Assembly (NCBI RefSeq): GCF_014200455.1
Contig: NZ_JACHBW010000002.1
Span: forward strand, 124,001 to 188,000
From: Paraburkholderia bannensis
GTDB taxonomy: Bacteria > Pseudomonadota > Gammaproteobacteria > Burkholderiales > Burkholderiaceae
Direction: 5' to 3'
DNA length: 64,000 bases
Shown here: piece by piece, positions 9,435-22,056 of the stretch
Numbering within the stretch: the stretch's first letter is position 1
Layout: the number at the start of each line of letters is the position of its first letter
Notes under the pieces: generated by a model
Database searches by the model: none
What the model was told of the DNA's origin: nothing
Seen by the model: only the letters and a program-made list of their open reading frames with translations
Translations under genes and position numbers: made by a program

Positions 9435-9934
9435 GGTGGCTGTCTCCCCGGGAGTCTCTGTCCCGTTTGAAATGGATTTGAAAACGATTGTGCCACCGCC
9501 TTGATGGGCAGCAGCATCAAGTTTTACCCGCAGCGCATGGCTTGCAAACCTGCCCGCAAACCTCGCCGCGAACGTGCCCGCCGACGGCGCCATCGGCAAT
9601 CACGAAGGCATGATTTCGCATTACCTTTCCGTAGACGTCAAGTGATTTCTCCCCAGGCTGAGATGCCGGACGACAAGCTCCGATCGGCGCACTCTCCCAG
9701 GCACCGACGTGTCGACACCACTTTTTGCTCAATCCAGAGCAACGTTTTGCCCTTTTCCCCCGGCGGCGCTGCGCCATAGCGTCGCTCCGCCGACAAGTCT
9801 TATGGACTTTCCTTTCGATTCGTAATTGAATGCGCATTTGTTTTGCAAACATTTACCCGGGCTTTATTCGCACTTATCAATTTGTAGTCCAAATCAATTT
9901 GCCATGTGAGAAATCACCTCGTTAAGGAGCAGCG
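9435..9934. other. Divergent promoter region, acyl-CoA ligase / triple-repeat gene
   Basis: No gene is supported in these 500 bases. The right-hand part is AT-richer and contains a weak promoter-like pair (TTGCAA at 9843-9848 and TATTCG at 9865-9870, 16 bases apart) for the gene starting at 9935, which has AAGGAG just upstream of its ATG. Confidence 0.35.
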
Positions 9935-12727
9935 ATGAACGCCAGTTGCAATTACGGTCACGGACGCATGCGTCTGTCCAAAAAGATCTGGGCCGGTGTG
10001 CCCGGCTCCGATGCCAATGGCTATTCCGATCCCGCCGATACCATCCAGTACGCGTTCGGCGTCGTGCCCGCGGGCACGCAGTATGCCGATCTTGCCGACG
10101 CGCAGGGCGCCGTCGACAGCAGTAAGCTGATTGGCGGCGTGCTCATGGTCGTGGGCGCCAGCACGGTCGAACTGCAACTCGCGCCAGGCTCCTACTGGCT
10201 TTACGAATTCGTCATCGAACGCGACACCGATGGCGTTTCAGTACGCTTCTCCCAGCGCGGCGGCTGGGACTTCTCCGCGCTTGTCGACGGCGAGCGACGC
10301 ACGCCACCGGAAGGCGCGGACGGCGCAATTACCTTCGAAATCGGCGATCAGACTTCGGTCGTCAACGTCGTCGGCATCAACAAATCGCTGTGCGTGCAGA
10401 TCGACAAGCGGCTTAGCTCAAGCGCGGGGGCAGGGAGCAAGAAAGACATTCTCTTCTTCGGCACGAGTTCGTATCTTGGCCTGACGCCCGACAAGTTCAA
10501 CTGGAACGGCCCGGCCATCGTACGCCTGGGCCTCACCAACGCGGACGGCGAGCTGCGCCTTGACGGCTTCGTGTCCGGCTGCAACGTCTTTATCCACGAA
10601 GTCGTGCCAAAGGCGCTTTACGACGCAGGCGTGCGACCCGGGAAAATGTCGGTCTACCGTCTGGACGGATCGCTCTGGTACGACACCGACCTGCCGGAGG
10701 CTCACGAGATTACGCAAGCCGAGATCGATCAGCTGCTCGCCGATCCGAAATACACCGAGGCCGGCCACGCCCTGATTCGCGGCCACCTGCACGTGGGCGA
10801 CTGGATTTTCGCGACCTCGTCGTATTTTTACGATCGCCAGGGCGTGATGCGCGTGGAGATCACCAACGACAACCATCGCAAAGGCCGGCTGTGCCTGTCC
10901 AAAAAGATCTGGGCCGGTGTGCCCGGCTCCGATGCCAACGGCTATTCCGATCCCGCCGATACCATCCAGTACGCGTTCGGCGTCGTGCCCGCGGGCACGC
11001 AGTATGCCGATCTTGCCGACGCGCAGGGCGTCGTCGACAGCAGTAAGCTGATTGGCGGCGTGCTCATGGTCGTGGGCGCCAGCACGGTCGAACTGCAACT
11101 CGCGCCCGGCTCCTACTGGCTTTACGAATTCGTCATCGAGCGCGACACCGATGGTGTTTCAGTACGCTTCTCCCAGCGCGGCGGCTGGGACTTCTCCGCG
11201 CTTGTCGACGGCGAGCGACGCACGCCACCGGAAGGCGCGGACGGCGGGATTAGCTTCGAAATCGGCGATCAGACTTCGGTCGTCAACGTCGTCGGCATCA
11301 ACAAATCGCTGTGCGTGCAGATCGACAAGCGGCTTAGCTCAAGCGCGGGGGCAGGGAGCAAGAAAGACATTCTCTTCTTCGGCACGAGTTCGTATCTTGG
11401 CCTGACGCCCGACAAGTTCAACTGGAACGGCCCGGCCATCGTACGCCTGGGCCTCACCAACGCGGACGGCGAGCTGCGCCTCGACGGCTTCGTGTCCGGC
11501 TGCAACGTCTTTATCCACGAAGTCGTGCCAAAGGCGCTTTACGACGCAGGCGTGCGACCCGGGAAAATGTCGGTCTATCGTCTGGACGGATCGCTCTGGT
11601 ACGACACCGACCTGCCGGAGGCTCACGAGATTACGCAAGCCGAGATCGATCAGCTGCTCGCCGATCCGAAATACACCGAGGCCGGCCACGCCCTGATTCG
11701 CGGCCACCTGCACGTGGGCGACTGGATTTTCGCGACCTCGTCGTATTTTTACGATCGCCAGGGCGTGATGCGCGTGGAGATCACCAACGACAACCATCGC
11801 AAAGGCCGGCTGTGCCTGTCCAAAAAGATCTGGGCCGGTGTGCCCGGCTCCGATGCCAACGGCTATTCCGATCCCGCCGATACCATCCAGTACGCGTTCG
11901 GCGTCGTGCCCGCGGGCACGCACTACGGCGACATCTCCAACCCGGATAACTCGGTGGATACGAGCAAGCTGATCGGCGGCGTGTTGCTGGTCGAGGGCGC
12001 GAACGAGGTCGAACTGCCGCTCAACACCGGCAAGTACTTGCTCTATGAGTTTCTCATCGGCCGCGATCCCGACGGCGTCTCGCCCAAGTTCCATTTCCGC
12101 GACGGCTGGGACTTCACGGCATTCATCAATGGCGAAGTCGTCGCGCCAGCCGAAGGCGAGGACGGCGCCGTGCGCTTCGAGATCGGCTCAAGCACGACGA
12201 TCGCGCGCGTCGCGGCCATCAACAAGTCGCTCAGCGTGGCAATCAGCAAGTACGTGAACAGTGACACGAGCAAGACTGCAGGCGCCATGTTCTTCGGCAC
12301 CAGCTCCTACCTCGGCCTCACGCAGACTGATGCTGAGAACTTCGACGGCATGGCGGTGGTTAGACTCGGTGTCACCGATAGCAACGGCAAACTGCGTCTT
12401 GACGGCTTCAGGTCTGGCTGCAATGTGTTCATTCACGAACTCGTGCGCAAGGCGGACTACGACGCTGGCATACGCCCGGAAACGATGGACGTGTACCAGC
12501 CTGACGGCTCGTTCTGGTTCAATGCCGGGTTCCCGGATGCGCATGCGGTCACACGGGAGGAGCTCGACGCGCTGCTCCAGAACCCGAAATTCCCCCCTGC
12601 CGCGCGCGAGCTGATCCAGGCGAACGTCCATGTCGGCGACTGGCTCTTTACGAACCAGAACTATTTCTACCAGCGTCAGGGCGTGATGCGGGTGGATGTG
12701 CTCAACAACAAGGGCAATAGCCGTTAG
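9935..12727 (+). CDS. Uncharacterised 930-residue protein of three tandem 307-residue repeats
   Basis: I do not recognise this family. The protein is almost entirely three copies of one module, at residues about 14-320, 321-627 and 628-930. Each module begins with LSKKIWAGVPGSDANGYSDP. Conserved blocks follow in the order SKLIGGVL, GWDF, INKSL, FFGTSSYLGLT, LDGF.SGCNVFIHE, HVGDW and a closing YFY.RQGVMRV. There is no signal peptide or membrane segment. The high content of Gly, Asp and aromatic residues and short alternating hydrophobic strands suggest beta-rich domains, which is inference. The ATG has a strong AAGGAGC ribosome binding site. Modules 1 and 2 are about 99% identical in DNA; module 3 is diverged except for its first 107 bases. 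A terminator follows. It lies between an acyl-CoA ligase and the ATP synthase operon, where context gives no clue to its role. Confidence 0.85.
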   Translation: MNASCNYGHGRMRLSKKIWAGVPGSDANGYSDPADTIQYAFGVVPAGTQYADLADAQGAVDSSKLIGGVLMVVGASTVELQLAPGSYWLYEFVIERDTDGVSVRFSQRGGWDFSALVDGERRTPPEGADGAITFEIGDQTSVVNVVGINKSLCVQIDKRLSSSAGAGSKKDILFFGTSSYLGLTPDKFNWNGPAIVRLGLTNADGELRLDGFVSGCNVFIHEVVPKALYDAGVRPGKMSVYRLDGSLWYDTDLPEAHEITQAEIDQLLADPKYTEAGHALIRGHLHVGDWIFATSSYFYDRQGVMRVEITNDNHRKGRLCLSKKIWAGVPGSDANGYSDPADTIQYAFGVVPAGTQYADLADAQGVVDSSKLIGGVLMVVGASTVELQLAPGSYWLYEFVIERDTDGVSVRFSQRGGWDFSALVDGERRTPPEGADGGISFEIGDQTSVVNVVGINKSLCVQIDKRLSSSAGAGSKKDILFFGTSSYLGLTPDKFNWNGPAIVRLGLTNADGELRLDGFVSGCNVFIHEVVPKALYDAGVRPGKMSVYRLDGSLWYDTDLPEAHEITQAEIDQLLADPKYTEAGHALIRGHLHVGDWIFATSSYFYDRQGVMRVEITNDNHRKGRLCLSKKIWAGVPGSDANGYSDPADTIQYAFGVVPAGTHYGDISNPDNSVDTSKLIGGVLLVEGANEVELPLNTGKYLLYEFLIGRDPDGVSPKFHFRDGWDFTAFINGEVVAPAEGEDGAVRFEIGSSTTIARVAAINKSLSVAISKYVNSDTSKTAGAMFFGTSSYLGLTQTDAENFDGMAVVRLGVTDSNGKLRLDGFRSGCNVFIHELVRKADYDAGIRPETMDVYQPDGSFWFNAGFPDAHAVTREELDALLQNPKFPPAARELIQANVHVGDWLFTNQNYFYQRQGVMRVDVLNNKGNSR
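9974..10894 (+). repeat. Tandem repeat unit 1 (921 bp, 307 codons)
   Basis: This is the first of three in-frame units with an exact period of 921 bases. It differs from unit 2 at only about ten positions, mostly silent (for example AAT/AAC in DANGY and CGA-type third-base changes), plus Ala to Val and Thr to Ser substitutions. Confidence 0.97.
10895..11815 (+). repeat. Tandem repeat unit 2 (921 bp, 307 codons)
   Basis: It is nearly identical to unit 1 over its full length. Its first bases (LCLSKK and AAC in DANGY) match unit 3 rather than unit 1, which points to a crossover within the first 107 bases. Confidence 0.97.
11816..12727 (+). repeat. Tandem repeat unit 3 (diverged after 107 bp)
   Basis: Bases 11816-11922 are identical to the start of unit 2. 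From 11923 on, the unit diverges abruptly but still aligns along its whole length at protein level. It is slightly shorter at the C-terminus, ending VLNNKGNSR. Confidence 0.95.
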
Positions 12728-12793
12728 CGTGTGGCGTTGTAGCTGCGTCAAGCGCGAACCGGGCGGAGCAACTAAACCGGTTGCGTAAAAAAG

Positions 12794-12823
12794 AAAAGGC
12801 TCCCCTTGAAGAGGGAGCCTTTT
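12794..12823. terminator. Bidirectional terminator between the repeat gene and atpC
   Basis: AAAAGGCTCCC pairs with GGGAGCCTTTT across an eight-base loop, with A-rich and T-rich flanks on both sides. It can end both the + strand repeat gene and the minus-strand atp operon. Confidence 0.88.
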
Positions 12824-12866
12824 CGCTTCGGACACTGCGCGCCGCAAACGGGCCCGCGGACCGGAA

Positions 12867-13292
12867 TTAGTGCTGATTCATCTTGCGCAGGCGCTGGATC
12901 GCTGCGAGTTGCGCCACTGCGTAGGCCAGTTCGGCCTGTGCGGTTGCGTACTCCAGATTCGAGCCGGCGTTCTGCAGCGCCTCTTCGGCGCGCTTGCGCG
13001 CTTCTGCGGCCTTCGCTTCGTCGAGATCCTTGCCGCGGATCGCGGTGTCGGCGAGCACCGTCACGGCGCCCGGCTGCACTTCGAGAATGCCGCCTGCGAC
13101 GAACACGAACTCTTCATCGCCGTTTTCGGCCACGATGCGCACGGCACCCGGACGAATCCGCGTGATGAGCGGCGTGTGGCCCGGCAGAATGCCCAGCTCG
13201 CCGGCTTCGCCCGGAAGCGCGATGAACTTCGCCTGGCCGTTGAAGATGCTCTCTTCGGCGCTGACGACGTCTACCTTGATGGTTGCTGCCAT
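12867..13292 (-). CDS. atpC: ATP synthase F1 subunit epsilon
   Basis: Epsilon is the inhibitory stalk subunit that links gamma to the c-ring. The 141-residue product has the N-terminal beta-sandwich typical of the family ([12 protein letters not shown], the [17 protein letters not shown] block) followed by the C-terminal helical hairpin rich in Ala and Arg. The ATG giving [10 protein letters not shown] has AGGAG upstream; the longer open frame is not used. It is the last gene of the operon, 79 bases after atpD, and a bidirectional hairpin lies beyond it. Confidence 0.97.
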   Translation of the reverse strand: MAATIKVDVVSAEESIFNGQAKFIALPGEAGELGILPGHTPLITRIRPGAVRIVAENGDEEFVFVAGGILEVQPGAVTVLADTAIRGKDLDEAKAAEARKRAEEALQNAGSNLEYATAQAELAYAVAQLAAIQRLRKMNQH

Positions 13293-13371
13293 ATGTGTCG
13301 ACTCCTGGGGGGTAAGTGGCTGCGGTGGCGAACAAGCCCGCTGGACTTGTCCGCACTTAGGCAACTAACCC

Positions 13372-14793
<1,422 letters not shown>

Positions 14794-14850
14794 TCACTCG
14801 CCCACCGGAATTCACCGGCGCGGTTTCGCAATCGGTTCGCGTTCTGTCTA

Positions 14851-15735
14851 TCAGACGGCTGCTGCGCCGCTGACGATTTCCGAAAGCTCTTTCGTAATCG
14901 CAGCCTGGCGGCTCTTGTTGTACGAGAGCTGCAGTTCGTTGATGACCGTCTTCGCGTTGTCCGACGCCGCCTTCATCGCGACCATACGGGCGGACTGCTC
15001 CGACGCCATGTTTTCAGCCACGGCCTGATAGACCAGTGCTTCGACATAGCGGACCAGCAGTTCGTCCACGACGGTTTGCGCGTCCGGCTCGTAGATGTAG
15101 TCCCATTGCGACTTCGGCGTCGCGCCATCGTCCTCGCCACCGTTCAGGCGCTCGTTCGACAGCGGCAGCAGCTGCTCGATCACCGGCTCCTGCTTCATCG
15201 TGTTGACGAAGCGGGTGTACGCCAGATAGACCGCGGAGATCTTGCCTTCCGAGTACTGGTCGAGTTGCACCTTGATGGCGCCGATCAGCTTTTCGAGGTG
15301 AGGCGTATCGCCGAGCTGCACGACGTTCGAGACGACCTTCGCGCGCAGACGGTTCAGGAAACCGAGGCCCTTCGTGCCGATCGCAGTTGCTTCGATCGAC
15401 TTGCCGGACGCTTCCAGATCCTTGAACTTCTGCAGCGTCGCGCGCAGCACGTTGGTGTTCATCCCGCCGCACAGACCCTTGTCGGTCGTGACGAGAATCA
15501 CGCCGGCGACCTTCGCATCGTTGTTTTCCACCATGAACGGGTGGCGATACTCGGGGTTCGCACGGCTCATGTGCGCAGCGATGTCGCGGACCTTATCGGC
15601 ATACGGGCGAGCAGCGCGCATGCGCTCCTGGGCGCGGCGCATCTTCGATGCCGCGACCATTTCCATCGCCTTGGTGATCTTGCGCGTGTTTTGCACGCTC
15701 TTGATCTTGCCGCGAATTTCCTTCATTCCAGCCAT
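14851..15735 (-). CDS. atpG: ATP synthase F1 subunit gamma
   Basis: Gamma is the rotating central shaft. The 294-residue product begins [20 protein letters not shown], the canonical N-terminal helix, and ends with the paired helix [19 protein letters not shown]. The ATG has AAGGAG at good spacing. A short acidic/Gly insertion ([13 protein letters not shown]) around residues 190-205 is usual for Burkholderia gamma subunits. Confidence 0.98.
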   Translation of the reverse strand: MAGMKEIRGKIKSVQNTRKITKAMEMVAASKMRRAQERMRAARPYADKVRDIAAHMSRANPEYRHPFMVENNDAKVAGVILVTTDKGLCGGMNTNVLRATLQKFKDLEASGKSIEATAIGTKGLGFLNRLRAKVVSNVVQLGDTPHLEKLIGAIKVQLDQYSEGKISAVYLAYTRFVNTMKQEPVIEQLLPLSNERLNGGEDDGATPKSQWDYIYEPDAQTVVDELLVRYVEALVYQAVAENMASEQSARMVAMKAASDNAKTVINELQLSYNKSRQAAITKELSEIVSGAAAV

Positions 15736-15818
15736 TGCTTGCTCCTTTGTCGACCCGGATCAGTGCGCCGCACTCACCCGGGTCCCAGTCCGTTTATCTA
15801 AGTTGATTCCCGGACGGA

Positions 15819-17360
15819 TCAGTATGCGCCGGACTTCTTGAAGTCCTTGAGAGCCGCGTGGAGCGCGTTCTCGTCGTCCTTCGAAAGGTCCTTCTTGTCT
15901 TCGATGCGCGCGACGAGGTCGGCGTGCTTCGACTTCAGGTATTCGCGCAGGCCCTTTTCGAACGGCAGCACTTGAGCGACGTCGATGTCATCGAGGTAGC
16001 CGTTGTTTGCCGAGAACAGCGCCACAGCCAGTTCCCAGACTTGCAGCGGCTGGTACTGGGGCTGCTTGAGCAGTTCGGTGACGCGGCGGCCGCGCTCGAG
16101 CTGCTTGCGGGTCGCTTCGTCGAGGTCCGATGCGAACTGGGCGAATGCCGCCAGTTCACGGTACTGCGCGAGGTCGGTACGGATACCGCCCGACAGCTTC
16201 TTCACGACCTTCGTTTGAGCCGCACCGCCAACACGCGACACCGACACGCCGGCGTTGATTGCCGGGCGGATGCCTGCGTTGAACAGGTCGGTTTCCAGGA
16301 AGATCTGGCCGTCGGTAATCGAGATCACGTTCGTCGGAACGAATGCCGTGACGTCGCCTGCCTGCGTTTCGATGATCGGCAGTGCCGTCAGCGAACCCGT
16401 CTTGCCCTTGACTTCACCGTTCGTGAACTTCTCGACGTAGTCAGCCGACACGCGTGCAGCGCGCTCAAGCAGACGCGAGTGGAGATAGAACACGTCGCCA
16501 GGGTAAGCTTCGCGGCCCGGCGGGCGGCGCAGCAGCAGCGAGATCTGACGGTATGCCCAGGCTTGCTTGGTCAAATCGTCATAAATGATCAGGGCGTCCT
16601 GGCCGCGATCGCGGAAGTATTCGCCCATCGTGCAGCCGGCGTACGGTGCGAGGTACTGCAGCGCAGCCGATTCCGAAGCCGAAGCCGCGACCACGATCGT
16701 GTACTCGATCGCGCCGGTTTCTTCGAGCTTGCGCAGCACGTTCTGGATCGACGAAGCCTTCTGACCGATGGCGACGTAGATACAGATCAGATCCTTGCCC
16801 TTCTGGTTGATGATCGTGTCGACGGCCACTGCGGTCTTGCCGCACTGACGGTCGCCGATGATCAGCTCACGCTGGCCACGGCCGATCGGCACCATTGCGT
16901 CGATCGACTTCAGACCGGTTTGCACCGGCTGCGAGACGCCTTCACGCCAGATCACGCCCGGAGCGATCTTTTCGATCGCGTCGGTCATCTTGGCGTTGAC
17001 GGGACCCTTGCCGTCGATCGGGTTGCCGAGCGGATCGACCACGCGGCCGATCAGTTCCGGACCAACCGGGACTTCCAGAATGCGGCCCGTCGTCTTGACG
17101 ATGTCGCCTTCCGAAATGTGTTCGTATTCACCCAGAATCACGGCGCCGACCGAGTCACGCTCGAGGTTCAGCGCGAGACCGAAGGTGTTGCCCGGGAATT
17201 CGAGCATTTCGCCTTGCATCACGTCCGACAGGCCGTGGATGCGCACGATGCCGTCGGTCACGGAGATCACGGTGCCCTGGTTGCGAACGTCCGCGCTCGC
17301 TTCAAGGCCCTGGATCCGGCTCTTGATCAGCTCGCTGATCTCAGAGGGATTGAGTTGCAT
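15819..17360 (-). CDS. atpA: ATP synthase F1 subunit alpha
   Basis: Alpha is the regulatory nucleotide-binding subunit alternating with beta. The 513-residue product has N-terminal [16 protein letters not shown], the P-loop [11 protein letters not shown] near residue 170, and the conserved arginine-containing [11 protein letters not shown]-like segment ([13 protein letters not shown]) that supplies the arginine finger. Its length is typical. Confidence 0.99.
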   Translation of the reverse strand: MQLNPSEISELIKSRIQGLEASADVRNQGTVISVTDGIVRIHGLSDVMQGEMLEFPGNTFGLALNLERDSVGAVILGEYEHISEGDIVKTTGRILEVPVGPELIGRVVDPLGNPIDGKGPVNAKMTDAIEKIAPGVIWREGVSQPVQTGLKSIDAMVPIGRGQRELIIGDRQCGKTAVAVDTIINQKGKDLICIYVAIGQKASSIQNVLRKLEETGAIEYTIVVAASASESAALQYLAPYAGCTMGEYFRDRGQDALIIYDDLTKQAWAYRQISLLLRRPPGREAYPGDVFYLHSRLLERAARVSADYVEKFTNGEVKGKTGSLTALPIIETQAGDVTAFVPTNVISITDGQIFLETDLFNAGIRPAINAGVSVSRVGGAAQTKVVKKLSGGIRTDLAQYRELAAFAQFASDLDEATRKQLERGRRVTELLKQPQYQPLQVWELAVALFSANNGYLDDIDVAQVLPFEKGLREYLKSKHADLVARIEDKKDLSKDDENALHAALKDFKKSGAY

Positions 17361-17427
17361 TATTCGCTCCTGATGTTCAATTCTGTTGCGTGCCAGCCGC
17401 CACGCCCGATCGTTGGGATCGAGGCGT

Positions 17428-17967
17428 TCAGGCGGTCAGTGCCGCCTGCATGCTGGCGAGCCGCGCGCGGACCGAGGTATCGAGCACTTCGTCGCCGACC
17501 GTGACGCGCACGCCGCCGATGAGCGACTTGTCGATCTCGACGGTCGGCTTCAGCTTGCATTTGAACTTGCGTTCGAGGCTGGCGACGAGTTCGTCCAGTT
17601 GCGCGCCTTCGAGCGGGAACGCGCTGACGATCAGCGCGTCAGCTGCACCGGCCTTGGCGTTCTTGAGCGCTTCGAACTGCGTGTGGATTTCCGGCAGCAG
17701 TTCCAGGCGGTGATTCGCGACCAGCATCTGCACGAGGTTCTTCGCCTCGGCCGAATCCTTGAGCGGGGACTTCACCGCCGCGAGCAGCAGCTCGACGACC
17801 TGGGTAGGGCTGACTTTCGGGCTCGACGCGACCGACAGCACCTCGGGCACGGCCGCAACCTGTGCCAGCTCCGTAACGAGCGTGGACCAGGCGGCGAGGT
17901 CGCCAGCTTCGGCCACGCCAAAGAGGGCTTCTGCGTACGGGCGGGCGATGGTTGCAAGTTCGGCCAT
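17428..17967 (-). CDS. atpH: ATP synthase F1 subunit delta
   Basis: Delta joins the F1 head to the peripheral stalk. The 179-residue product begins [16 protein letters not shown], the family's N-terminal helical signature, and ends with the conserved [22 protein letters not shown] segment. It starts two bases after the atpF stop codon, so translation is probably coupled. Confidence 0.98.
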   Translation of the reverse strand: MAELATIARPYAEALFGVAEAGDLAAWSTLVTELAQVAAVPEVLSVASSPKVSPTQVVELLLAAVKSPLKDSAEAKNLVQMLVANHRLELLPEIHTQFEALKNAKAGAADALIVSAFPLEGAQLDELVASLERKFKCKLKPTVEIDKSLIGGVRVTVGDEVLDTSVRARLASMQAALTA

Positions 17968-17969
17968 GA

Positions 17970-18440
17970 TCAGAGCTCGGCTTTCAGTTGATTCAGCAGT
18001 TCGGCATGGGCCGACTGATCGACTTCGCGCTTCAGGATCTGCTCAGCGCCTTGCACGGCGAGGGCGGCGACTTCGGCGCGCAGTGCTTCGCGTGCCTTGA
18101 CCACCTGCTGCTCTGCGTCCGCCTTCGCCGTAGCGATGATCCGGGCCGCTTCGGCTTGTGCCTGGGCCTTGATTTCTTCTGCGACAGCCAGCGCACGCTT
18201 CTCAGCGTCGGCGATACGGCTCTGACCCTCGTTACGGGCCGAGGCGAGCTCTTCGCCCACGCGCTTGTGCGCCGCTTCGAGTTCCTGCTTACCCTTTTCA
18301 GCAGCCGCGAGGCCGTCAGCGATCTTCTTCGAGCGCTCGTCGAGGGCGTTGATCAACGGCGGCCACACGAACTTCATCGTGAACCACGCGAGGATCAGGA
18401 ACACGACCATTTGCGCAAACAGGGTTGCGTTGAGATTCAC
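17970..18440 (-). CDS. atpF: ATP synthase Fo subunit b
   Basis: Subunit b is the dimeric peripheral stalk. The 156-residue product has one N-terminal membrane segment ([20 protein letters not shown]) and then a long charged helix rich in Ala, Glu, Lys and Arg that forms the coiled-coil stator. Translation starts at GTG, preceded by AAGGA; the homologous [10 protein letters not shown] start confirms it. Confidence 0.97.
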   Translation of the reverse strand: MNLNATLFAQMVVFLILAWFTMKFVWPPLINALDERSKKIADGLAAAEKGKQELEAAHKRVGEELASARNEGQSRIADAEKRALAVAEEIKAQAQAEAARIIATAKADAEQQVVKAREALRAEVAALAVQGAEQILKREVDQSAHAELLNQLKAEL

Positions 18441-18576
18441 GGTGTTTCCTTAATCAGCTATTCCGGGGAATTGAAACGGCAAGGCGCTCATCGGTTGTGA
18501 AACTCGATCAGCGCCCTGTCACCCGTTCCGCTCTGCGCCCATTCCGTTATAGATCAGGCGCAACCTTCCAGGGAAC

Positions 18577-18891
<315 letters not shown>

Positions 18892-18929
18892 TTAAAACTT
18901 AAAACTGCAATTCTGGGTACGACCGCCGC

Positions 18930-19937
<1,008 letters not shown>

Positions 19938-19979
19938 CTACGTTGGCTACGTAGCAGGCGGCGCGATGTCGGCAGTGGG

Positions 19980-20519
19980 TCAGCGCAACGCGAGCGCGAT
20001 CCAGTATGTCTTCAGTGCGATCAGGTACGTGACGAGCAAGGCAATCCATTGCACGTCGCGGTACCAGAACGCGATGGCGACGAACATCGCTATCGTCGCC
20101 CCCATCTTGAATGCTTCACCGAGCACCCAGTTGAACACGGTGGCTGCCCGGCTCAACTGCTTGAGGCGCGCCGCGAACAGCGCACCGGGGATCCAGCAGA
20201 TCGCTCCGCCCAGGAATGCCGATAGTGCTACGGCGCCCGGCGCGATCACGCCCGGCGGCTTATAAAACAGCCACCAGAGCAGCGTAGCAACCAGGGACAA
20301 AACTACTTGCGCCGCCACGACACGAAAAGGTGTGACGCGGGACGGGCGGCTCACCTGTGCGCCGAAGATCTGTTCGGCTTCGGCCCGGGTGAGCGGAACG
20401 ATGTCGTTGTTATCTTGCTGATCGGCGTCCCACTCTGCGTTGTGGTCGGTTGCCACATGCACAGCGGGCTTTGCTGCATCCGGTTTCACATCCTGCCCCC
20501 GGCGGGATGCTTTGTTCAT
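19980..20519 (-). CDS. atpI: ATP synthase subunit I (AtpI-like)
   Basis: AtpI is a small membrane protein that leads many atp operons and helps c-ring assembly or magnesium supply. The product (179 aa from this start) has an acidic, poorly conserved N-terminal tail, the Burkholderia-type LTRAEAEQIFGAQVSRPSRVTPFRV segment, and four hydrophobic stretches. Start choice is uncertain: MNKASRRG has AAGG upstream, while an ATG at 20582 has no clear site. Both lie downstream of the visible operon promoter, so longer starts are excluded. Confidence 0.85.
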   Translation of the reverse strand: MNKASRRGQDVKPDAAKPAVHVATDHNAEWDADQQDNNDIVPLTRAEAEQIFGAQVSRPSRVTPFRVVAAQVVLSLVATLLWWLFYKPPGVIAPGAVALSAFLGGAICWIPGALFAARLKQLSRAATVFNWVLGEAFKMGATIAMFVAIAFWYRDVQWIALLVTYLIALKTYWIALALR

Positions 20520-20661
20520 GTCTTGCGGACCTTCGGGCCCACCATGCGCCTGCGGCGCTTCGTCTGGCCTCTGACCCACCATCGTTTGATTCCGGATATT
20601 TGCCTTGCACGTGCTTTCTTGCAACGTGCTTACAGCATCGCCAACCAAATAAATCCGGGCG

Positions 20662-20690
20662 ATTGTAAGCGATAGTTGCAGCCAATTCAA
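20662..20690 (-). promoter_or_regulatory. Sigma-70 promoter of the atp operon
   Basis: On the minus strand, TTGAAT (20690-20685) and TACAAT (20667-20662) are separated by exactly 17 bases. The start of transcription would be near 20655, leaving a leader of about 135 bases before atpI. Confidence 0.7.
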
Positions 20691-20878
20691 GACTTTAGCC
20701 CGCTCAATAACACCTGTGGAATGCTACTTCATGATGCGGAAAACACGCCATTACTCCCCGGGTAACGGGAACTGTAAGGCTGTGTGCTGCGCGCATCCTG
20801 CACTCAGGAGAGCCAGGCAAAACGGGGCGCGATTTTACCGTGGAACGGCGTTTGTGTCGTCGCCTTGTCGCATTTCCG

Positions 20879-22006
20879 TCAGAAAAAATACAACAAAGTG
20901 GCGCCACCCAATACTGCGATTAACCAGAACGGTATGGAGAGGAGATGAAACGGCAGCCAGACACCGCGCTCGCCTGACAAACGCACGGCAATCAGGTTCG
21001 CCAGCGAGCCAATCGCCACGCCAAAGCCCCCCACGCTCACGCCGAATGCGAGCGCGCGCCAGTCCTGTGTGAAGCCTGCGAGCACGATGGCGGCCGGTAC
21101 ATTACTGATGGCCTGGGAGAGAACCGCCCCTGCGGCATAAGCGCGCATGGGCGTCTGCAACGCGAGATCGGCGAGTGCGTGGTGGATCCACGGCAGCGCG
21201 GCGGCACTGCGCAAAACAACGAACATCAGAACGAAGATCAACAAAAGCAGCCAGTCGATCTTCAGAACGATGCGCGCGCGCCACAGCAAAAAGCCCCCCG
21301 CTACGCCGGCCAGAGCGATGCCGGCGCGATGCGCATCGGCAAGCAGGACGAAGCCGATGAACAACACGGCGGCGACGCCAGCCAGCGCGCGATCGACAGA
21401 ATGCTCGTCGGCGTCTTTCGTGAGGTCGAGTTGCTGCGGCTTGAACAGGAACGCGGCCAGCACGAACAGCATCGCCATCAGCAGTGCGCACAACGGCGCG
21501 AGCGCCGCAACGAAGCGTCCAAACGATGCGCCGCTCAGTTGCCACAGAAACAGGTTCTGCGGATTGCCAAGCGGCGTTAGCACCGAGCCGGCATTCACGG
21601 CCAGCGCGATCATGATGATGAGCCGCTTGAGCGGCAGCGGCGTGAGTTTGTGCAGCGAGAGCACCAGCGGCACCACGACGAAAAGCGCGACGTCGTTGGT
21701 CACGATCGTCGAGAGCACGGCGGCAAGCGCGATTAGCAGGAACGCGAGCGAGCGTTCCGAGCGGATACGATGGACCAGCCGATGCGCCGTCCACGTGAGG
21801 AATCCTGAATATTCCAGCGCCTTGGTCAGGATCAGCAAACCGGCAAGCGTCATCACCGTTTGCCAGTCGACCAGCGCCGGCAGCTTCGACCACGGCTGCG
21901 GCGCGAAAATCTGCAGCACTACCAGCGCGACAACGAGAATCGTCAGCACCGGTTCGCCACGCACGAAAGCGCCGACCCGCTGCAGCAGGTTCGGCGTGGC
22001 GTTCAT
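20879..22006 (-). CDS. SLC13/ArsB-type anion transporter
   Basis: A 375-residue membrane protein with about 10-11 hydrophobic segments of the ion-transporter superfamily that includes ArsB, CitMHS and SLC13 carriers. Diagnostic blocks are STIVTNDVALFVVVPL and the LAVNAGSVLTPLGNPQN loop, with a second repeat at ISNVPAAIVLAGF and SLANLIA. Substrate is not evident; half the usual SLC13 soluble features are missing. The ATG was chosen; a GTG 11 codons upstream is possible and would lie only 17 bases after the parB stop. It is therefore probably the last gene of a parA-parB transcript. Confidence 0.8.
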   Translation of the reverse strand: MNATPNLLQRVGAFVRGEPVLTILVVALVVLQIFAPQPWSKLPALVDWQTVMTLAGLLILTKALEYSGFLTWTAHRLVHRIRSERSLAFLLIALAAVLSTIVTNDVALFVVVPLVLSLHKLTPLPLKRLIIMIALAVNAGSVLTPLGNPQNLFLWQLSGASFGRFVAALAPLCALLMAMLFVLAAFLFKPQQLDLTKDADEHSVDRALAGVAAVLFIGFVLLADAHRAGIALAGVAGGFLLWRARIVLKIDWLLLLIFVLMFVVLRSAAALPWIHHALADLALQTPMRAYAAGAVLSQAISNVPAAIVLAGFTQDWRALAFGVSVGGFGVAIGSLANLIAVRLSGERGVWLPFHLLSIPFWLIAVLGGATLLYFF

Positions 22007-22056
22007 GGAGCCGCGTTTCGCGGCATCGGATTCTTGCACTGGCTGCGCGTGGGTCG

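Noticed and set aside
7657-9899. Direct repeat GTCCAAATCAATT at 7657-7669 and 9887-9899 flanking the acyl-CoA ligase gene, suggestive of an inserted element
   Set aside because: A 13-base match is expected by chance many times in 64 kb; there are no terminal inverted repeats or recombinase gene.
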